Part shown: positions 36,167 through 46,139 of the stretch, in pieces
Numbering within the stretch: the first letter of the stretch is position 1
Layout of the letters: each line of letters starts with the position of its first letter
Source: Rapana venosa
Taxonomy: Eukaryota; Mollusca; Gastropoda; Neogastropoda; Muricidae
NCBI GenBank assembly: GCA_028751875.1
Contig: CM054157.1
Span: 50,647,592-50,711,591, forward strand
DNA: 64,000 nucleotides
Reading direction: 5' to 3'
Made by a program: the position numbers and the translations under genes
The notes under the pieces: model-generated
Database searches by the model: none
What the model saw: the letters and a program-made list of their open reading frames with translations, nothing else
Told to the model about the DNA's origin: nothing

Positions 36167-38268
36167 CGTGTGTTGCACAAAATTATTCAGCGCACATAAA
36201 AGAACCCACGGCAACAAGGGAGTTGACCCTGGCAAAATTCTTAGAAAAAGCCACTCTGATAGGGAAACAAATACAGATCGAAAAAAAAAGAAAGGGTGGC
36301 GCTGCTCTTGTGGCGACGCGCTCTCCCCGGGGAGAGCAGCCCAAATTTCACGCAGAGAAATCTCGTGACTTAAAGTGGTATAAATGTATAAATAAATGTA
36401 CATTTTGAAGCGATGAAGACTGGCAGATCAAACTCTTTATTGAGTGATCAATGTAGGCGGGGCAAAGTAGTCACACCAACTGACATTTGTTGACACTTAA
36501 TCGAAATGAGATGATATTATCCCCAAATCTGAATAAGTACAGATCTAGGTTATGTAGTGAAGACAGAGAATGAGAGATGATAATTATTTCACTGAATCAT
36601 TGTTTTTGTAATGAAAGTTACACAGTAGACTGAGTAGTCAGTACACACGTACAATCAGTACACACGTACAATGCCACATATGCTTTAAAATGCTGTGCAT
36701 GGCATGGTCTTTGTTTTTGTTTTGATAGGGCCTATATTATATTGTTTTATTTTCTGCAGTGGTAATTAATGTTTCATCTGATATCTAAAAACTGTTTGTT
36801 TGATATTAGCAAAATGTTGCAATTTTAAACCAAATTTTTTAATTTACTTCAAACACACACATTTTTTAGCTCAATAGACGAATAGTTCATAAGATAACAC
36901 TCATTTTCTCAGCTTTTCATGCACACCTGGCTGCACAGCTGGGCAGATGGAAAAAAGACTCAGGCTGCACATAATGGATACAAATACTTGAAATATTTAA
37001 CACAAAAACTAAAATAGTAAAAAGCATTCACATGATATTTCTGAGTATGTTTCAATATAATGCCAATGGTACTGTGATAATGAATTAACACAAAAAAGTA
37101 TTCACACTGGTTCACCAAGATAAAAAGTAAAGCAGCAGTTCAGAATTTTTAACAAAAGGGTACAGTTCAAATCCATTACGGATCTCAATTAATAATGTTG
37201 ATCTACAACTACACAGAAAAAGGACCAAAAAATATACAATGATTATGACAATATGAAATTTAATTTTTAAATAGACGAAAAATATTTATGAAAAGTACAC
37301 AAACACACCAGAAAGCAATTGCTGAGCCCAAAGGAAAACATTTGTTACAGCAGCCCAACAACACACGGAGAGGGTGCATTCCATTACAGTTTGCACATGT
37401 AATGTATTCACACTGATAATATTTTGTTTGTATGTATTCTAAACTCACTTGGATAATTTTCTGATCAATGAATTCATACACTGTCAGTCACTTGGTGCAT
37501 GCACTATGTAGTTTGACTCCTACTCCCAAGTTCTAGGGCACTAACTGACTAAGGCTAAAGAACAATTGACACTAATTTAGTAATTACTACATAATACATT
37601 ACTTGTCAATCTCTTATAAGTTATTGAATTCTCTCCTTCAGAGGCCAAGTTCAATCTATCCTGAATAAATATCTTGCTAGTATGCTACTTTAACCTTGTT
37701 TACTAGTAGTAGTACTAGTTAATACTATGCCTACTACACACACACACACACAGAGCACAGAGTAAGTAGTACTACTAGTGTAGTAATAGTAATAGTACTA
37801 CTACAGTTGTACTAGTTTCATCTAACAGGTTTTTAACGATATACTGCTCGCTTTCAATGGGTATACCGCATCTTTAATATTTTACAAAATTAAAATTCTC
37901 TCAGACCTCTTAAAATTCCAGACTAGCAGTATCACTGTAGCACTAGGCCTAGCAGTACTTAGCATCCTGCCACTACTTACTGTTTACACAGAAGTAGCCG
38001 CCTGAACTTGATATGAAACATTTTTTAAACCGCAGATTTACCAGATATGCAAACCAGTGCAATCCACAAAATTAACATGCCCTTTTTTGCAACAAAATAC
38101 TGCCACAAATTGTGCTTCTTTCAGCTGTAAAAACTCTTAGTTTTGTCAGACAGATGTGCAGGGTGCATCATTATCATGAATATCCATCATTTTCTTACCT
38201 TGAGCGTAAAACGGAGTGATAAAAACAATAAGGAACAGGACGACCCTCTTCTGCTTCTTTTCTTTCAT
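28127..38268 (-). CDS. DGCR2: DGCR2/IDD-like single-pass membrane protein, four coding exons
   Basis: Exons, in transcript order: 38268-38199, 34323-34045, 32283-32155, 30771-28127. All junctions are GT-AG and all introns phase 1. The total is 3,123 nt, 1,040 residues. Residues 1-22 are a signal peptide. Residues 33-94 form a VWC domain with ten cysteines. Residues 126-146 are a membrane span running into LLLFMVHRLRQRR, which matches vertebrate DGCR2 closely. PPPY motifs at 195-198 and 212-215 match the paired PPPPY motifs of the vertebrate tail and are expected to bind WW domains of NEDD4-type ligases. The tail ends SSYV, a class I PDZ-ligand form (vertebrate DGCR2 ends with a similar motif). 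Vertebrate DGCR2 also has LDLa and C-type lectin domains before VWC; none is seen here, and exon 1 joins the VWC exon in frame. The cytoplasmic tail is about 890 residues, Ser/Pro/Gly-rich, much longer than the roughly 180 of vertebrates. Confidence 0.9.
30955..31430 (-). mobile_element. SINE family A in DGCR2 intron 3, with nested tail
   Basis: The body runs from the TACCACTCAGATTTCTCTGC end near 30960 to the head (TTACCTTTAGACCACCAATC) near 31428. At 31147-31215 it is interrupted by a plus-oriented SINE 3' tail (GCTTTACAAGATTCAGCACT, then TATATAAATTCCATACA and (TTA)n). A G-run lies at 31323-31334. Confidence 0.8.
31147..31215 (+). mobile_element. Orphan SINE tail nested in SINE A
   Basis: The fragment matches the tail of the 13826-14323 copy on the other strand and sits within the sense-reversed SINE body, between TTTTACATG and GCATGCACTAAATA. 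This shows insertion after the host copy. Confidence 0.65.
32155..32283 (-). CDS. DGCR2: DGCR2-like exon 3: transmembrane segment
   Basis: It encodes a short stalk with an NIT sequon, the membrane span (LVASTVTSFLVLALLLFMV) and the basic stop-transfer HRLRQRR. Acceptor is GTTTCAG, donor GAGAC followed by GTAAGT. This is the segment most like vertebrate DGCR2. Confidence 0.92.
32889..33165 (+). mobile_element. tRNA-derived SINE (family B) in DGCR2 intron 2
   Basis: The tRNA-like head reads GATAGCCAAGTGGTTAGAGC, and CAGGTTCAAGCC stands in the B-box position. The family body follows (GGGGATTTTCCCCCTGAAGT, TTGGATGAGACTATAAACC). Copies are at 39479 and 63478. Confidence 0.8.
33607..33655. repeat. 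(TA)n microsatellite
   Basis: About 24 TA units with one C interruption, in DGCR2 intron 2. Confidence 0.95.
34045..34323 (-). CDS. DGCR2: DGCR2-like exon 2: VWC domain
   Basis: It opens after the acceptor TTCCCCCAG and encodes a complete von Willebrand C domain: FC, then CxxCxC, C, C, C, CC and FEC, ten cysteines. NNS and NTT after the domain are potential N-glycosylation sites. Donor is GCAG followed by GTAAGC. Confidence 0.92.
34795..35689 (-). mobile_element. TTAA-flanked MITE (family R), copy 1, split by a SINE
   Basis: Read on the minus strand it starts CTCAATGAGGTTGCATTGAA after TTAA (35690-35693) and ends CACTGCGACTCCATTGAG-like sequence near 34795, where the flanking TTAA has mutated to TAAA. 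Removing the SINE at 35315-35560 leaves about 650 bp, the same as the copy at 48203-51536 after its LINE is removed. Conserved blocks include AATCTCAAAAGTAGACA and GACATCAGATGGATTCAGCC. No coding capacity. Confidence 0.85.
35315..35560 (-). mobile_element. SINE family B (3' part) nested in MITE R
   Basis: It has the family tail (TTATTTATTTATT, ATGGAATAAGCACTTATGTG) and body (AGGTCCCGTGTGTGAATGC on the minus strand). The tRNA-like head is missing, so this copy is 5'-truncated. Confidence 0.8.
36000..36408 (+). mobile_element. tRNA-derived SINE (family A), best plus-strand copy
   Basis: A box TGGTCTAGAGG at 36007-36017 and B box GGTTCAAATCC at 36065-36075 give a clear RNA polymerase III promoter. 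The body follows, including CCACTCTGATAGGGAAACAA and CTCCCCGGGGAGAGCAGCCC, and the end AAAGTGGTATAAATGTATAA. It lies in intron 1 of the DGCR2-like gene. Confidence 0.92.
36410..38198. other. DGCR2-like intron 1, upstream part
   Basis: No extra exon was found, in particular no LDLa or C-type lectin cysteine pattern in any frame. An AGT/ACT-rich, partly palindromic patch with a short CA run lies at 37700-37830. Confidence 0.5.
38199..38268 (-). CDS. DGCR2: DGCR2-like exon 1: signal peptide
   Basis: It encodes MKEKKQKRVVLFLIVFITPF and the last residues YAQ: a basic n-region, a hydrophobic core and a small cleavage region. The donor is CAAG followed by GTAAGA. It leaves one base that completes Gly24 with the next exon. 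Confidence 0.85.
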
Positions 38269-38520
38269 AGTTACGCTGCGCAGTTTTAGTCAACCCTGAG
38301 TCATACTTTCTGGAATTCCTCCATCACTTGCATCACAAATTATCTTAGATTACAAGCAGTCTCTCAGGTTCAACCCGACATTACTGAATCCAAGACCATT
38401 TCGACGAGAGAATACGAGATTCAAAATGGTGGCACAGTAGGAGTGCAGAGTAGACGAACTTTGTTTACAGTGTACTAACTTGACAAGAACAGGGATAAAA
38501 GTTGACTCTAAGAAAGCAAA
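38269..38520. promoter_or_regulatory. Divergent promoter between DGCR2-like and PXMP2
   Basis: The two start codons point away from each other across 252 bases. CAAAATGGTGGC near 38422-38433 resembles a YY1 site, common near TSSs of housekeeping genes. It contains an ATG (38426) that opens a five-codon upstream frame ending at 38440 on the PXMP2 side. No TATA box is evident for either gene. Confidence 0.65.
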
Positions 38521-38627
38521 ATGAGTGTTAGCAAAGAGTCAAAGAAGGGAAACATATTTGAAAGGGCACTAGCCGAATATGGCCGTCTTCTTCAGCAGCA
38601 GCCAGTGCTGACGAAATCTGTAACGAG
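38521..38627 (+). CDS. PXMP2: PXMP2 exon 1
   Basis: ATG in an A-rich context (GCAAAATGAG). It encodes MSVSKESKKGNIFERALAEY and the following GRLLQQQPVLTKSVT. Donor ACGAG followed by GTAAGC, leaving two bases. Confidence 0.93.
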
Positions 38628-40204
38628 GTAAGCAGACGACAAAAAGGGTTTCATTTTCAAGTTAGGCTAGGCCTACTAGGCCTAATCCTCAGCTAGGCCT
38701 ATGTTAGGGGTTTATTGATAGAAAAAACAGACGCATACAGTATCACAACAAAGGCTCAGATAAATTATTTGTAAAACATCATAGAAATGTGGTCGTTTGT
38801 TGTGTACACTTTAAAAAAAAAAATTTATAGAAAAGTTGAAAGACTACACGAAGAGAGCATTTGGGTCAAAGGTCATGCATATTGCCAGCCCTTTCATAGC
38901 CTACATACATATCAAGTATGAAAAGCAGAACAGAGAAGAAACATCCCCTTGCTGCTCACATGTGTTGTCTTGCACAGAGGTTAGGCAGTGCATGTTCCAG
39001 CCTTTTTCTGTGCTTCATGTGTTCGGTGAGACAGTGATGCTTCCCGGAATTGATTATCATTTGTTGACTTGTGATTGTATGATTTGCTCCCCAGGGGAGT
39101 AGCGTCATGTGACGTCCGCCCCACTTTTTATGATCGGAGATTGGATGTAATATTATATAATCATATTTTTCAAAGGGCATTCCCTTTATACCGTTAGGAT
39201 ATAGATCTATATAGATAATCACAACAATTTAATTCCTTTCAGAATTGCTCCATGTGATTTACACCAGTAACCAGTGTGCACAATTTTCAAACAATGTAAG
39301 AAATATTTTTGTGAGAAAGGTGGTTTCCATTTTTTTTGCATTGGAAGTGAAATACTGAGCCATCAGAGTACTGAAAGCAGTAAAGCAAAACAAAAACAAA
39401 AAACCCACAAGAAAAGTGGGAAAAAATCGATTTGTCCCTTCCAGTAACATCACATGCTGGCCATTCATTCATTTACACAGCCTGGTTGGTTAGAGCATTG
39501 TGCATTGCTCTCTTGATCTGCTGACCCAGGTTGAATCCTGTTCAAAGGGATATTTTTCTCTGGAGCTAACATCCCTGCCAACTCCACTTCCCCCAAAAGT
39601 CCTACAGCGAAGACCATGAACTAAGGTCCTGTGTGCGAACGCATGCAGTTCTAACATCTTACACATACCTTAAAACCTGTTCCACTTCTCAGAAGAGTAG
39701 GCCATTGTGTGCCAGTGAGAAACCTGCTCCACTTCTCAGAAGAGTAGGCCATTGTGTACCAGTGGGAATGGATAACAACATTTACAAAACTGCATACACA
39801 CGGGATGTAGATGTAAAAAAGCACATGACTCATGAGTGCTTGTTCCATTACACTCGAAATAAAAGATTAAACAATAAATAAAAATAGTACATCTGGGCAA
39901 GTGACATAGGACTTATACTATAGAATGCAAAGGGACTGTTTGGAAGCTGAGCTTTGTCATTCCAAGCAGCAACAATTATTCATCACTTTGCTGCAAACAG
40001 CAATAGTAAACTTTGCTGCATAAAAAGCTTGCACTGTAGAAAACAAGTGACAAAGCGTGATCTGTGAAATAGGTTTCGTTTCTAAATGCTTATGATATGA
40101 CTTAAATTTCATCATGAACCCAAGCGTGATTTTTACTTGATTTATTCAGAAAACGCTTTGCTATGGTCATTAAACCTGTCAACAAACCTCTACAAGCCCC
40201 TCCC

Positions 40205-40236
<32 letters not shown>

Positions 40237-43200
40237 AGAAGCTTCAGCTGGGATTTTGTTGAATTATTCTCTTGTTTTATGTCTTGGCTAGAGTTTTGAG
40301 GTTAATCAGTCGTGAGATTTTTGCCTATATATATGTGACAGCTTTGTTCCCATACCATTACCACTGAGGTAGTCACATTCTGAATTCAGGCATACGCATA
40401 CACTGATAGGTGCAAAAAGAGTTCCTAATGAAGGAGGTGAATGCCTTACTAACCCAGCATTTTAACTGATAATGAGATAGGATTATCAGTATATATATAT
40501 TTCTTGAAGGAGGCTGGTGTCACTAACTTATTGGAGTCACTCAAAAGTTTGCATCATGATTGCTCTTCTGTGATGCACTGTTTTGGCCATTGTATACTAA
40601 TTCAGCAAACATAATTAAATCGATAAATCCAGCCATCATATTATTTTAAGTTAAATGTTTATTTTGTGTACTTTTAATATTTACAAGGTTTTTTTCAATC
40701 TTCTTCTTCTTCCTTTTTTGTCATGTTTCTCCCAGGGGAGGTTTGACATTGATGAGCCTTCTCCATCTCTCTCTGTTTTGAGCTTCCTCCTTATTTATGC
40801 CCCTTTCTCTAAGATCATCTGCAATACAGGCAGCCCAGGTTTTGCTAGGTCTTCCCTTTGGTGTTGTTTTTTCAATATGAGTATATCATTATACGCAGAA
40901 TGCAAATCCAGCACAACTTAGTCAAGATCTGGGGCCCAGCGCTAAAATTAGCACACCCCTTCTTTTTACCAAGTCTAAGTGTGGTCAGTTCCTGATAATA
41001 ATTAGCACCAGCTGCCCCAGTTGGGCTAGGATGGGATGGAATGGATAGCAGCTGAGCGGAGCTAAAAGTGGGAGGAACTGGCAGCCCTGTTGTGTCTTTT
41101 TTTTATATTTATATCTTTATTTTTTAAAATATTTTTTTGATATCAAGGATAATGGAATAAGCACTTATGTGCTTTTTTACACCCAGTCCCCGTGTGTATG
41201 CAGTTTTGTAAATGTTGTCATCTGTTCCCACCGGCACACAGTGGCCTACTCTTTCGAAAAGCGGAACAGGATTTAACATGTGCGCAAGATGTTCTGCATG
41301 CGTTCGCACATGGGGCCTCGGTTTATAGTCTTATCTGAAGGATGTGTGTTCTGTTTTATATCAAGTCAGTGAATGCTGAAAAACAAAAAAGTTTTGACTC
41401 TCACATCCTTCCCTTGACAAGGTATAAGTACCTCACAGTCACAGTAAACAAATCAACCAAAAAAACAGACTGATTTTACATGCAATTAAGTTTTCTTAAT
41501 CTAAAGAATTAGGAATGAAGTCAAAAGTGTTCATATCCACTGAAAAATCAATGAACACTTTTTCTTCTAGCATTTTTTTTAAAAAGTGCATTGTTAAACA
41601 CAGATTAAATATTGGAAATATAGCACTTCTGATCAGTTGATAGTTAATGGCAACTCCATGCCAAGGGAAATATCTGATTTAACAATAGTAGTTTTTCTCT
41701 GATTGAAAGATTCAGATGAGATTATTGCACATTAGGTAGCCAGGCCTACAGCACATCATTTTGTGAAGTAAAGACTGCTGTAGTTCTTCTAGCTACAGTA
41801 CAATTCCAATGAGTTGATTTCCTTTAAAGAGTGTCAAGTCAAAGTCAAAGTCAAGTCAAAAACACTTGGTTGGGTTGGGGTAACTTAATTTAGACCTTGA
41901 TGAGAAACACAAATTCTACAAACATCCAGTAAAGTCACCGTTTAAACCTCTTTTCTTGCTATGCTACTAGAAAATTGTTAAAGAGTGGATGGCTAGTGAG
42001 ATTAACTATAAGAGTCAGCAAGAGCATATGAATGGTTTCATTGGCACACTTAACTATTCAGCAACCCAGAAATTACTTGGTTTTGTTGTTGTTGGTTTTT
42101 AGGGTGGGAGAAACATTTTTAAATAACAATGCAAAATAGTCGCATACACAAAAATCTAATCACTGGTGAACCTCATAGCTCAAGCTGAGGACGCAAGAAA
42201 AAAGAAAAGAAATCTAACAATGTATTCTGTGATTCTTGTTTCAGTGCCTGTGTTATGGGCATCAGCACTACAGCTTCTCAACTGATTGTGTCTGACCCTT
42301 CCGCTAAAGGTCGAATCAACTGGCGAAATGTCTTTGCATATGTATCATTCGGGTGAGCTTTGATTATCATTATGTCAGCTACTTTGCGTTTCATTTTATC
42401 AATGAAATAAATAAAGTGAAGAATTAGTGTTTCCTTATAGGCAGGCATCCTTCAGTCTCAGAAGACTATGGAGTTGCGATCTCAGTGTTTATTCTGGTAC
42501 AGTGTCGGGTGTGGCTGGCCAGTCCGACACAGGAATGACATACAGTCCCTATGGCTTGGCAGAGGGCGCAGATGAAGTCTGACGCTGGTCTGTCTGCCTG
42601 GGCTGCAGCCTTTCTTCTCATTAATCATGTCAATGTATATTGATGTATAGTTGAAAAGTTTCAAAGGAATACAGTACAGCATGTCCCTTCTCCTTCTCTC
42701 ACTTGGGTTACAGCACTGAAATTTTTCAAGCTGTCTCTTGAGCAAGGTGAACCTGGTGGTGGAGCCCATCATCCCCTTAGTGCAGAGTGCATGCCGGGTA
42801 TGATTTTTTCCCCATATCCTATCAAATGCTGACATGAAGTCATCATGAGCTGCTCTGAAGTTGGAATGTGTAAGCTGAGGCTGGCAGGCAGACCTCCTGC
42901 AGTTACAAGCTCAGAGAAGACCAGTGTATTCCACCCTGTGTGGCCATGCTATGGGCAGGGAACACTGAAAAAGAACTAGAAGCTGTCAGCTTACCAAGAA
43001 GCCTGTCGAGTCAAAACCTGATGAAAATGTTATAATTATGTTAATGATAGGATTATGATGATTGAAACATGCGATTGGTGTTGATAAGGCTATGATGATT
43101 ACCTGGGGCTGATGTTGATATGGGTTATGATGTGACTGACGCTGATATGATGGGTTATGATTGAATACTGTGACTGATATGTTTGGACTGGGCAGGTTTG

Positions 43201-44209
43201 TGATCAACGGCCCCCTGTTCCACCATTTGTATGCATTCCTGGAAAAATACCTGCCTAGAGACAAGAAGAATTCATCCATCAAGCGCCTGTTGTTTGATCG
43301 TCTGATCTTCACACCACCCTACCTGGCCATCTTTCTCTACTGGCTGGCCAGAGTAGAGGTATGTATGTCTGACACCAGACTTTTCTCCCCTATTGCGAGT
43401 GGAGGGTTTGGTGCTAGTCTTTCAGATGAGATGATATTTCAAACTCTTGGGTGCAGCATACATTTAGCACACATACAAGAGCCTGAAACAATAAGAGAGC
43501 TATCCCTGGCAAAATTTTTGGAGAAAAGCACCACTCACAGGGAAAAATACACTCACAGACAAGAGAAATAAGTGCCGACTCATACTGCATTCATTGTACA
43601 TGGTTTAAACAGGGAGCTGGGCAGACGGCAGCTATACAGAGACTGAAGGCAGCCTACTGGACCATTCTGAAGACCAACTGGATTGTCTGGACTCTCATAC
43701 AGTACATCAACTTCAACTATGTGCCTTTGAAGGTCAGTACATGTGGTGTGTGTGTGTGTGAGAGAGAGAGAGAGTGTGTGTGTGTGTGTAGGTGTTCTTG
43801 TGAGTGGAGTTTAATACAATAGATATTAGATTTGCAGATTTTAAAAGTTGTCGTGAAATCTGCACTTGCTCAAATTGCCTAAACAAGACTTTTGTCCAAA
43901 TCAAGCACATCTCAGAGTCTTACAGCAAAGGTATCGGTGACATGTATGTTTGGCAAAGAAGCAGTTTTCTAGACAAATGTACATGTTGGTTTGTGTATAT
44001 AAAGATGTAAATTTGGTATTGAAAATAACAGGGTTAATGAGGATTTATGTTTTTTTCCTTACACTCCGCGCACATCTCTCCTTTTCATATTTGGTCTGAA
44101 TGTAAGTGTGAATGTTATGTTCCAGTTCCGAACAATATTTGGCAACCTGTGTGCCATGGTCTACCTCATGATCATCTCCATTCTGCGCCGAAGAGCTGCT
44201 GCTTCTTAA
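38521..44209 (+). CDS. PXMP2: Peroxisomal membrane protein 2 (Mpv17/PMP22 family), five exons
   Basis: Exons are 38521-38627, 42245-42352, 43196-43358, 43613-43732 and 44126-44209, all with GT-AG borders and consistent phase. The total is 582 nt, 193 residues (human PXMP2 has 195). The N terminus contains ALAEY then PVLTKSVTS, matching ALAQY/PVLTKAATS. FGFVINGPLFHHLYAFLEKY matches the family's second membrane region. RLLFDRLIFTPPYLAIFLYW, NWIVWTLIQYINFNYVPLKF and the last segment (GNLCAMVYLMIISIL) complete the four-helix fold. The family forms channels for small solutes in the peroxisomal membrane. The choice of PXMP2 over MPV17 or MPV17L rests on the N-terminal PVLTK and QYINFNYVPLKFR blocks. 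The protein is intact. Confidence 0.95.
39479..39880 (+). mobile_element. SINE family B with internal tandem duplication
   Basis: Head GGTTGGTTAGAGCATTGTGC and B-box-like AGGTTGAATCCTG. Within the body the segment ACCTGCTCCACTTCTCAGAA to GTGCCAGTG (about 55 bases, near 39675-39765) is present twice in tandem, unlike the other copies. The tail is ATTACACTCGAAATAAAAG. It lies in PXMP2 intron 1. Confidence 0.85.
40695..40860 (-). mobile_element. LINE 3' fragment in PXMP2 intron 1
   Basis: Inverted relative of 47085-47240. The minus strand encodes the LINE C-terminal pattern IADDLRERGINKEEAQ-like, and an AAGAAGAAGA-type tail lies at the low-coordinate end (40700). Only the end of the element survives. 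Confidence 0.75.
41104..41345 (-). mobile_element. SINE family B, 5'-truncated
   Basis: Same tail and body as the 35315 and 55141 copies: AATGGAATAAGCACTTATGT, CTACTCTTTCGAAAAGCGGA, TCGGTTTATAGTCTTATC. The tRNA-like head is absent. Confidence 0.8.
42245..42352 (+). CDS. PXMP2: PXMP2 exon 2
   Basis: Acceptor TTGTTTCAG, then TGCCTGTGTTATGGG. It encodes the first helix (ACVMGISTTASQLIV) and the start of the second (NVFAYVSFG). Donor is GTGAGC. Confidence 0.92.
42440..42830 (-). mobile_element. LINE 3' end with zinc-finger C terminus, in PXMP2 intron 2
   Basis: On the minus strand one frame reads DFICALCQAIGTVCHSCVGL followed by ASHTRHC, a CxxC...C...H pattern typical of the C terminus of several LINE lineages. 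It then reads EIATP, a stop, and SSETEGCLP. Upstream the frame is broken. Confidence 0.7.
43196..43358 (+). CDS. PXMP2: PXMP2 exon 3
   Basis: Acceptor GGGCAG, then GTTTGTGATC. It encodes FVINGPLFHHLYAFLEKYLP and RLLFDRLIFTPPYLAIFLYW. Ends LARVE before the donor GTATGT. The GP pair in the second helix is invariant in the family. Confidence 0.93.
43372..43570 (+). mobile_element. SINE family A fragment in PXMP2 intron 3
   Basis: GGTTTGGTGCTAGTCTTTCA, GATGAGATGATA and CCCTGGCAAAATTTTTGGAG correspond to the middle of family A. Head and tail are missing. Confidence 0.7.
43613..43732 (+). CDS. PXMP2: PXMP2 exon 4
   Basis: Acceptor TTTAAACAG. It encodes GAGQTAAIQRLKAAYWTILK and the family signature NWIVWTLIQYINFNYVPLK. 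Donor is GTCAGT. Confidence 0.93.
44126..44209 (+). CDS. PXMP2: PXMP2 exon 5
   Basis: Acceptor TGTTCCAG. It encodes FRTIFGNLCAMVYLMIISIL then RRRAAAS and a TAA stop. The usual WYAYLAS-type ending is altered to VYLMIIS, and the tail is basic. Confidence 0.92.
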   Translation, partial: FRTIFGNLCAMVYLMIISILRRRAAAS

Positions 44210-45232
44210 GAAGAAGCCTTGCCATGCCTTCTTTCATGTTGGATAAGTTGGAAAGTGTTTTTTACAGGGCTGGAGTAATTGGCTGTGACTTTTGAATGAA
44301 TTTTGAAAAGAAATCTGTATTTTGAGTTTGTAAACAGAGCACACATAGGCACAAACACCGACACAAAGAGAGAGACACTCTGTCTCACTCACACACACAC
44401 ACTCTCTCTCTCACACACATTCTCTCTCTCTTTCTCTCTCTCACACACACACACACAAACACAATGAATCAACATAACTCCAAGATCATTTTCAAAATCC
44501 CAAACTGGACAAGTATTTGTTTGTATTACTGTTGGTGGAGGTGGCAGTTTTTGTTGCATTATGGGGATATACCAAATAATTGATGCTGTATTTGGATGCA
44601 TTCTGTCATTAATTTTGTAAATATTCCTCTGGTCAGAGGCGTGTTCAGCATGGGCTCTAACCACAGGAATATTCTCTGTTCAGATGTATATGCGTGATTG
44701 CAGCTCGTTTTCCTCCGTTTATTTCTTGTCCAGAGTTTGTTCTTGTTGTTACACAGTGGAGGGTGTAGACATTTTTAGCTCTTATTTTGCCCTGAGTGAG
44801 TACTGTCATGGCAAAAAGGCTTAAAATTTTACACTTAGTGATGTATTTGCGCTTGAGTATTGAAAGAATGTTGAGTGTAATGAATGAACAAGTTTGTTGA
44901 AAGAGTCATCCTAGTAGGAATACTGATTTGTTGCTCTTGTTTTCTGTTGTTTTGAGGGTGAGGGGGTTGGTGTGTGTGTATATATATATGCAGATGTATA
45001 TTTGGCAATGAAAATACCAGGGTTAATGAAGATTTATACCTTTTTTCTCAAAATTTGTTTTATTATTCAATTTGTGGTGCTGAAAATGATGTGGAAATGA
45101 TTTTTTATAAAATCAACCATTGGCCAGGCTTATCCTTGTTCCAGTTGGACAGTGTTACAGAATGGACCTTTATAGTTTTATGTACGGACATTGTGATATG
45201 TATGGAGGAATAAAAAGATTTTGAACAGGGTT
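44210..45232 (+). other. Probable PXMP2 3' UTR with polyadenylation signal
   Basis: Non-coding after the stop. AATAAA at 45209-45214 is a plausible poly(A) signal. It carries CA/CT microsatellites at 44390-44462. A block near 44967-45050 (ATTTGGCAATGAAAATACCA, GGGTTAATGAAGATTTAT) duplicates one at 43988-44055 in intron 4. Confidence 0.5.
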
Positions 45233-46139
45233 TTTTTTCTATTGAATATTACATTTGAATTAGAGTGATCATGAAACATAAGCAGATGAACGTAGATGAA
45301 ACTCAGCATTTTTCTAACTCTTGATACTGTTGATAGGTCTTTCCCTTGGTTTTCAATAATCAACGATCCGTGAATATTTTCATGAAGTATATTTTGCAAG
45401 TTAAAAAAATTCCACAATTTTTTTTTTTAAACACAAACAAAAATACTCTATATTTTGAATTTGTGTTGGACTGAACATGTTTGAAATGGACGTTGGTCTG
45501 TAATTACACTTAACAGAGTGGAGAGAGACTAGCTGCCATCTCTACAACCACCTCCAAGCTACAGAAGACAATCAGAACAGTGGGTAATGTGGCCTCTGTA
45601 CACAGGCTGTAGACATTCTACATATCACCGTGATCAGAACAGCGGGCAATGTGACCTCTATATACAGGCTGTATATGTTCTACACTTCACCATGACAAGT
45701 AAGTGTATATTTGGAGAATTCAGAACTACCAGCCAAGCAAACAGAGCCACGCAGAATTTGGGATGTTTTGTTAACACTCAGCATTGTGCTTTTGCTACCT
45801 ATGCAAGAAAAGCCTAGTACGATCACCCCATCCCCCATCACTGCAAATTTTACGAGCATATTGCTGTATAGCTGTAGTTTTTCACATGATGATAATGCCA
45901 TTTCAAATGAGAGGGAGAGAGTAATCGTCAAAAAAGTATATTCTGTTTATAAGGCATATTTCCTTTCCATGGCATTCCACGCCAATGACATGCACACATA
46001 ACACAACATGAGATGAGCTGAAAAACAGTTATTTGCTTTTCTTCAGTTATTCATTCTATTGTATGTAGATACACTTTCATAATATAATATTTCACTCTGG
46101 GAGTAACACTGTATAGAAGTCTAGGTGACACCCCCTTAA

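Noticed and set aside
42482..42835. 117-residue minus-strand frame in PXMP2 intron 2
   Set aside because: The true reading of this segment is a different frame encoding a LINE C-terminal zinc finger; the long frame is a shadow.
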